Below the pieces are notes generated by a model. The model had not been told where the DNA came from. It searched no databases and saw only the letters and a list, made by a program, of their open reading frames with translations. From positions 1-7,026 of the forward strand of contig JAQGII010000430.1 in NCBI GenBank assembly GCA_028291305.1: a stretch of 7,026 bases of DNA, written 5' to 3'. A program made the translations under genes and the position numbers. The stretch's first letter is position 1. Each line of letters opens with the position of its first letter. The DNA comes from Caulobacteraceae bacterium (GTDB lineage Bacteria > Pseudomonadota > Alphaproteobacteria > Caulobacterales > Caulobacteraceae). Of the stretch, positions 5,693-7,026 are shown piece by piece.

Positions 5693-5878
5693 CTAGGATG
5701 CAGGTTCGCGCTCCTGCCTTGCGGCCCTTTTTAGAGAAGCCCGCAAAACTGGACCGTATAACTGAGCAGTAATGCTCGAGTAGCCTTCTAGGAACAAGCA
5801 GCGCCGTAGCTCGGACAGGGATTTGCCCTCGCGAGCCAATTGGTACGCCCGTTCAATTATGGAGAGACCGTGAGCCAT
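5693..5878 (-). CDS. Small conserved-type protein, 61 aa
   Basis: The protein contains 'GLSIIERAYQLAREG', then 'SELRRCLFLEGYSSITAQLYG', then a basic Arg/Lys tail. This resembles small alphaproteobacterial proteins of unknown function with an 'IIERAYQLA...EGY' layout (from memory, not searched). It looks like two or three helices with a basic C-terminus and could bind nucleic acid or a partner protein; no function is known to me. The ATG at 5878 has no strong Shine-Dalgarno. The gene lies upstream of the kinase in the same direction with 152 bp between them, so it could be part of one transcript or separate. The 21-bp-period repeats lie 27-61 bp upstream of its start, where a regulator would bind. 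Confidence 0.72.
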   Translation of the reverse strand: MAHGLSIIERAYQLAREGKSLSELRRCLFLEGYSSITAQLYGPVLRASLKRAARQEREPAS

Positions 5879-6269
5879 TCGATATCATTGCGCACACGGC
5901 CAAGTTGTTCCGCTTGTTTGGCGAATTGTTCCGCTTGTTATTCCGAAAGGCACAGCTGGCGGCGAGGGGCCTCATTTCGGGCAGCCCCTTCTCGGGGGAG
6001 CCCGGTGGCGGCCCGTCCACAGGCGCCGACCCTGGCCCGGCGCGCAATGTAGCCTGGCCGACCCACTACTTTATTCTGCCGCATTCTGGATTTTATCTAC
6101 GGCAAAGCTGAAACGATTTCCCGCTCAGTTTGTTACCTAGCCAAGCATGCAGCCAAATATGGCCGCAGGCTTGATTGTGGTCGGGGGAAACAAACATCAC
6201 ATCCGCCCCGAAGCGGCTCTCGGAGTTGTTCCGGCAGGCGCTTAAATCTTGATACTGGGGGGATTGTTC
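5879..6269. other. Gene-free intergenic region between divergent genes
   Basis: About 390 bp without a convincing gene separate the 61-aa gene (minus) and the repeat-protein gene (plus). The part from about 6060 to 6270 is visibly richer in A and T than the surroundings, as expected for promoters. It holds the paired 14-bp repeats near the 61-aa gene, and an imperfect hairpin at 5979-6003 (GGGC/GCCC and CCCC/GGGG arms) without a T-run. Short frames here, such as 5905-6111 on + and 5853-6047 on minus, have no ribosome site or family features and are left out. Confidence 0.6.
5905..5939. repeat. Two exact 14-bp direct repeats with 21-bp period
   Basis: TTGTTCCGCTTGTT occurs at 5905-5918 and again at 5926-5939, exactly 21 bp or two helical turns apart. 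Each copy is itself TTGTT-N4-TTGTT, so four TTGTT boxes lie on the same DNA face pattern. A shorter relative, TTGTTCCG, recurs at 6226-6233 near the other divergent gene. The placement suggests a regulator binding array; the binding protein is unknown. Confidence 0.55.
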
Positions 6270-7026
6270 ATGGCTATTTCTCTTTCTCTGAACAACGGCG
6301 GCGCGGCCATCGTCTTCCAGACGCCGGAGGGCGTCCTGTTCGAGCGGCTCGACGCAAATCTGCAGCCTCTCGGCTCACCGACCTCCGTCACCGCCGCCGG
6401 CAGCGGATGGATAGGCGGGCAAGCCCTGGTCGACGGCGGGTTCTCCGTCGCCTGGCAGACGGCCGACGGCCTCATGGCCGCCGACTATGACGCCAACGGC
6501 CTCCTGGTCGCCGGGCCCCACGCGATCGGCGCGGCTCCGCCTGCGGCCCCGCTGGCCTTCACCTCGGACGCCGACGGCGCTACGGCGATCCTGCCGGCCG
6601 GCGGCTATGTCCAGAGTCAACAGGGCGCCTCCTTCTCGGTGCAGGAGTTCGATGCCCACGGCCAGGCCGTCGGGCCGGCGTTCGTGCAAATCCACGGCGG
6701 CGTGGACGCCTTGGGACAGCCCCTGATCGCGCCCTTGGCGGATGGCGGCTATGTCGTCGCCTACGCCCACTACTACCAATGGTCCGAAAGCCTCTTCCTC
6801 GCCCGTTTCGACGCGCAGGGGCAGCCGGCGGGAGCCGCGACCGCCTTCTCGTGGTCCTACAGCGGTGGCGAGTTCACCAACCTCGGCCCCTATTCGGTCG
6901 CCGGCCTGCCGGACGGCGGCTATGTCGTGTCCTGGAGGCAGTACCAGGGCGCCAGCACCACCGGCCAACTGTATCTGCGGGAGTACGCAGCCTCGGGCGA
7001 CCCCGTCGGCGGCGCGGTGCTGGTGG
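6270..7026 (+). CDS. N-terminus of a large repeat protein, probably type I-secreted (RTX-like); 3'-truncated by window
   Basis: The frame is open from the ATG at 6270 to the window end, 252 residues so far. There is no Sec or Tat signal (MAISLSLNNGG), which fits type I secretion with a C-terminal signal outside the window. The sequence is built of about five units of 47-57 residues, each with a 'GG(Y/F)VV.W' strand followed by a 'RFDA.G.P.G' turn. Units begin near residues 10, 56, 111, 159 and 216; the clearest are 'LADGGYVVAY ... ARFDAQGQPAG' and 'LPDGGYVVSW ... REYAASGDPVGG'. Such units are common in large calcium-binding RTX and adhesin-like proteins of alphaproteobacteria. No GGxGxD nonapeptides are visible yet. 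A GGGGGG run at 6257-6262, seven bases before the ATG, serves as ribosome site. Secretion and calcium binding are inferred. Confidence 0.8.
   Translation, partial: MAISLSLNNGGAAIVFQTPEGVLFERLDANLQPLGSPTSVTAAGSGWIGGQALVDGGFSVAWQTADGLMAADYDANGLLVAGPHAIGAAPPAAPLAFTSDADGATAILPAGGYVQSQQGASFSVQEFDAHGQAVGPAFVQIHGGVDALGQPLIAPLADGGYVVAYAHYYQWSESLFLARFDAQGQPAGAATAFSWSYSGGEFTNLGPYSVAGLPDGGYVVSWRQYQGASTTGQLYLREYAASGDPVGGAVLV

Noticed and set aside
5853..6111. Short frames on both strands across the 14-bp repeats
   Set aside because: No ribosome site and no family features; their Asn/Arg- or Leu/Phe-rich patches only reflect the DNA repeat.
6375..6968. Minus-strand frame antisense to the repeat protein
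   Set aside because: It is a mirror of the repeat-protein coding sequence; the + frame has the ribosome site and regular protein repeats.

Overview
The window looks like chromosomal DNA from a high-GC alphaproteobacterium, most likely Caulobacteraceae (Caulobacter/Phenylobacterium type). This is inferred from the codon bias, a HisKA_2 histidine kinase paired with a stand-alone receiver, an EcfG (general stress sigma factor)-like promoter and several small lineage-type proteins. No taxonomic marker is present, so the assignment is provisional.

Left part (1-2005, + strand): the C-terminal part of an LdtD/YcbB-type L,D-transpeptidase is followed by a Tat-exported MepK/YcbK-type M15 endopeptidase. 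This gene order matches ldtD-mepK (ycbB-ycbK) of E. coli, with one enzyme making peptidoglycan crosslinks and the other predicted to cut them. A HAD-family phosphatase follows with its own Shine-Dalgarno site.

Middle part (2002-3816): a 70-aa minus-strand gene converges on the HAD gene, and their stop codons overlap. It is divergent from an 88-aa gene of unknown function. A secreted 228-aa protein of unknown function comes next. On the minus strand behind it lies a remnant of an arylamine N-acetyltransferase. It keeps the RGGYC catalytic-Cys motif but has a 5-bp tandem duplication that shifts the frame, no start codon, and no C-terminal two thirds. A complete tRNA-Ser(GCT) with encoded CCA ends this block.

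Right part (3857-5878, minus strand): read in the direction of transcription, a 61-aa protein, a soluble PAS-HisKA_2 histidine kinase and a single-domain response regulator lie in a row. Between kinase and regulator are a long GC-rich stem followed by a T-rich stretch (candidate terminator), a GGAAC-N17-CGTT promoter, and a 13-codon leader ORF whose TGA overlaps the regulator's GTG. The regulator may therefore be expressed separately, under general-stress control, while still being the natural partner of the kinase.

Right end (5879-7026): a roughly 390-bp gene-free stretch of lower GC carries two exact 14-bp repeats one 21-bp period apart. It leads into a + strand gene that runs off the window. 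That gene encodes the N-terminus of a leaderless repeat protein with 'DGGYVV.W ... RFDA.G.P.G' units, as found in large type I-secreted (RTX-like) proteins.
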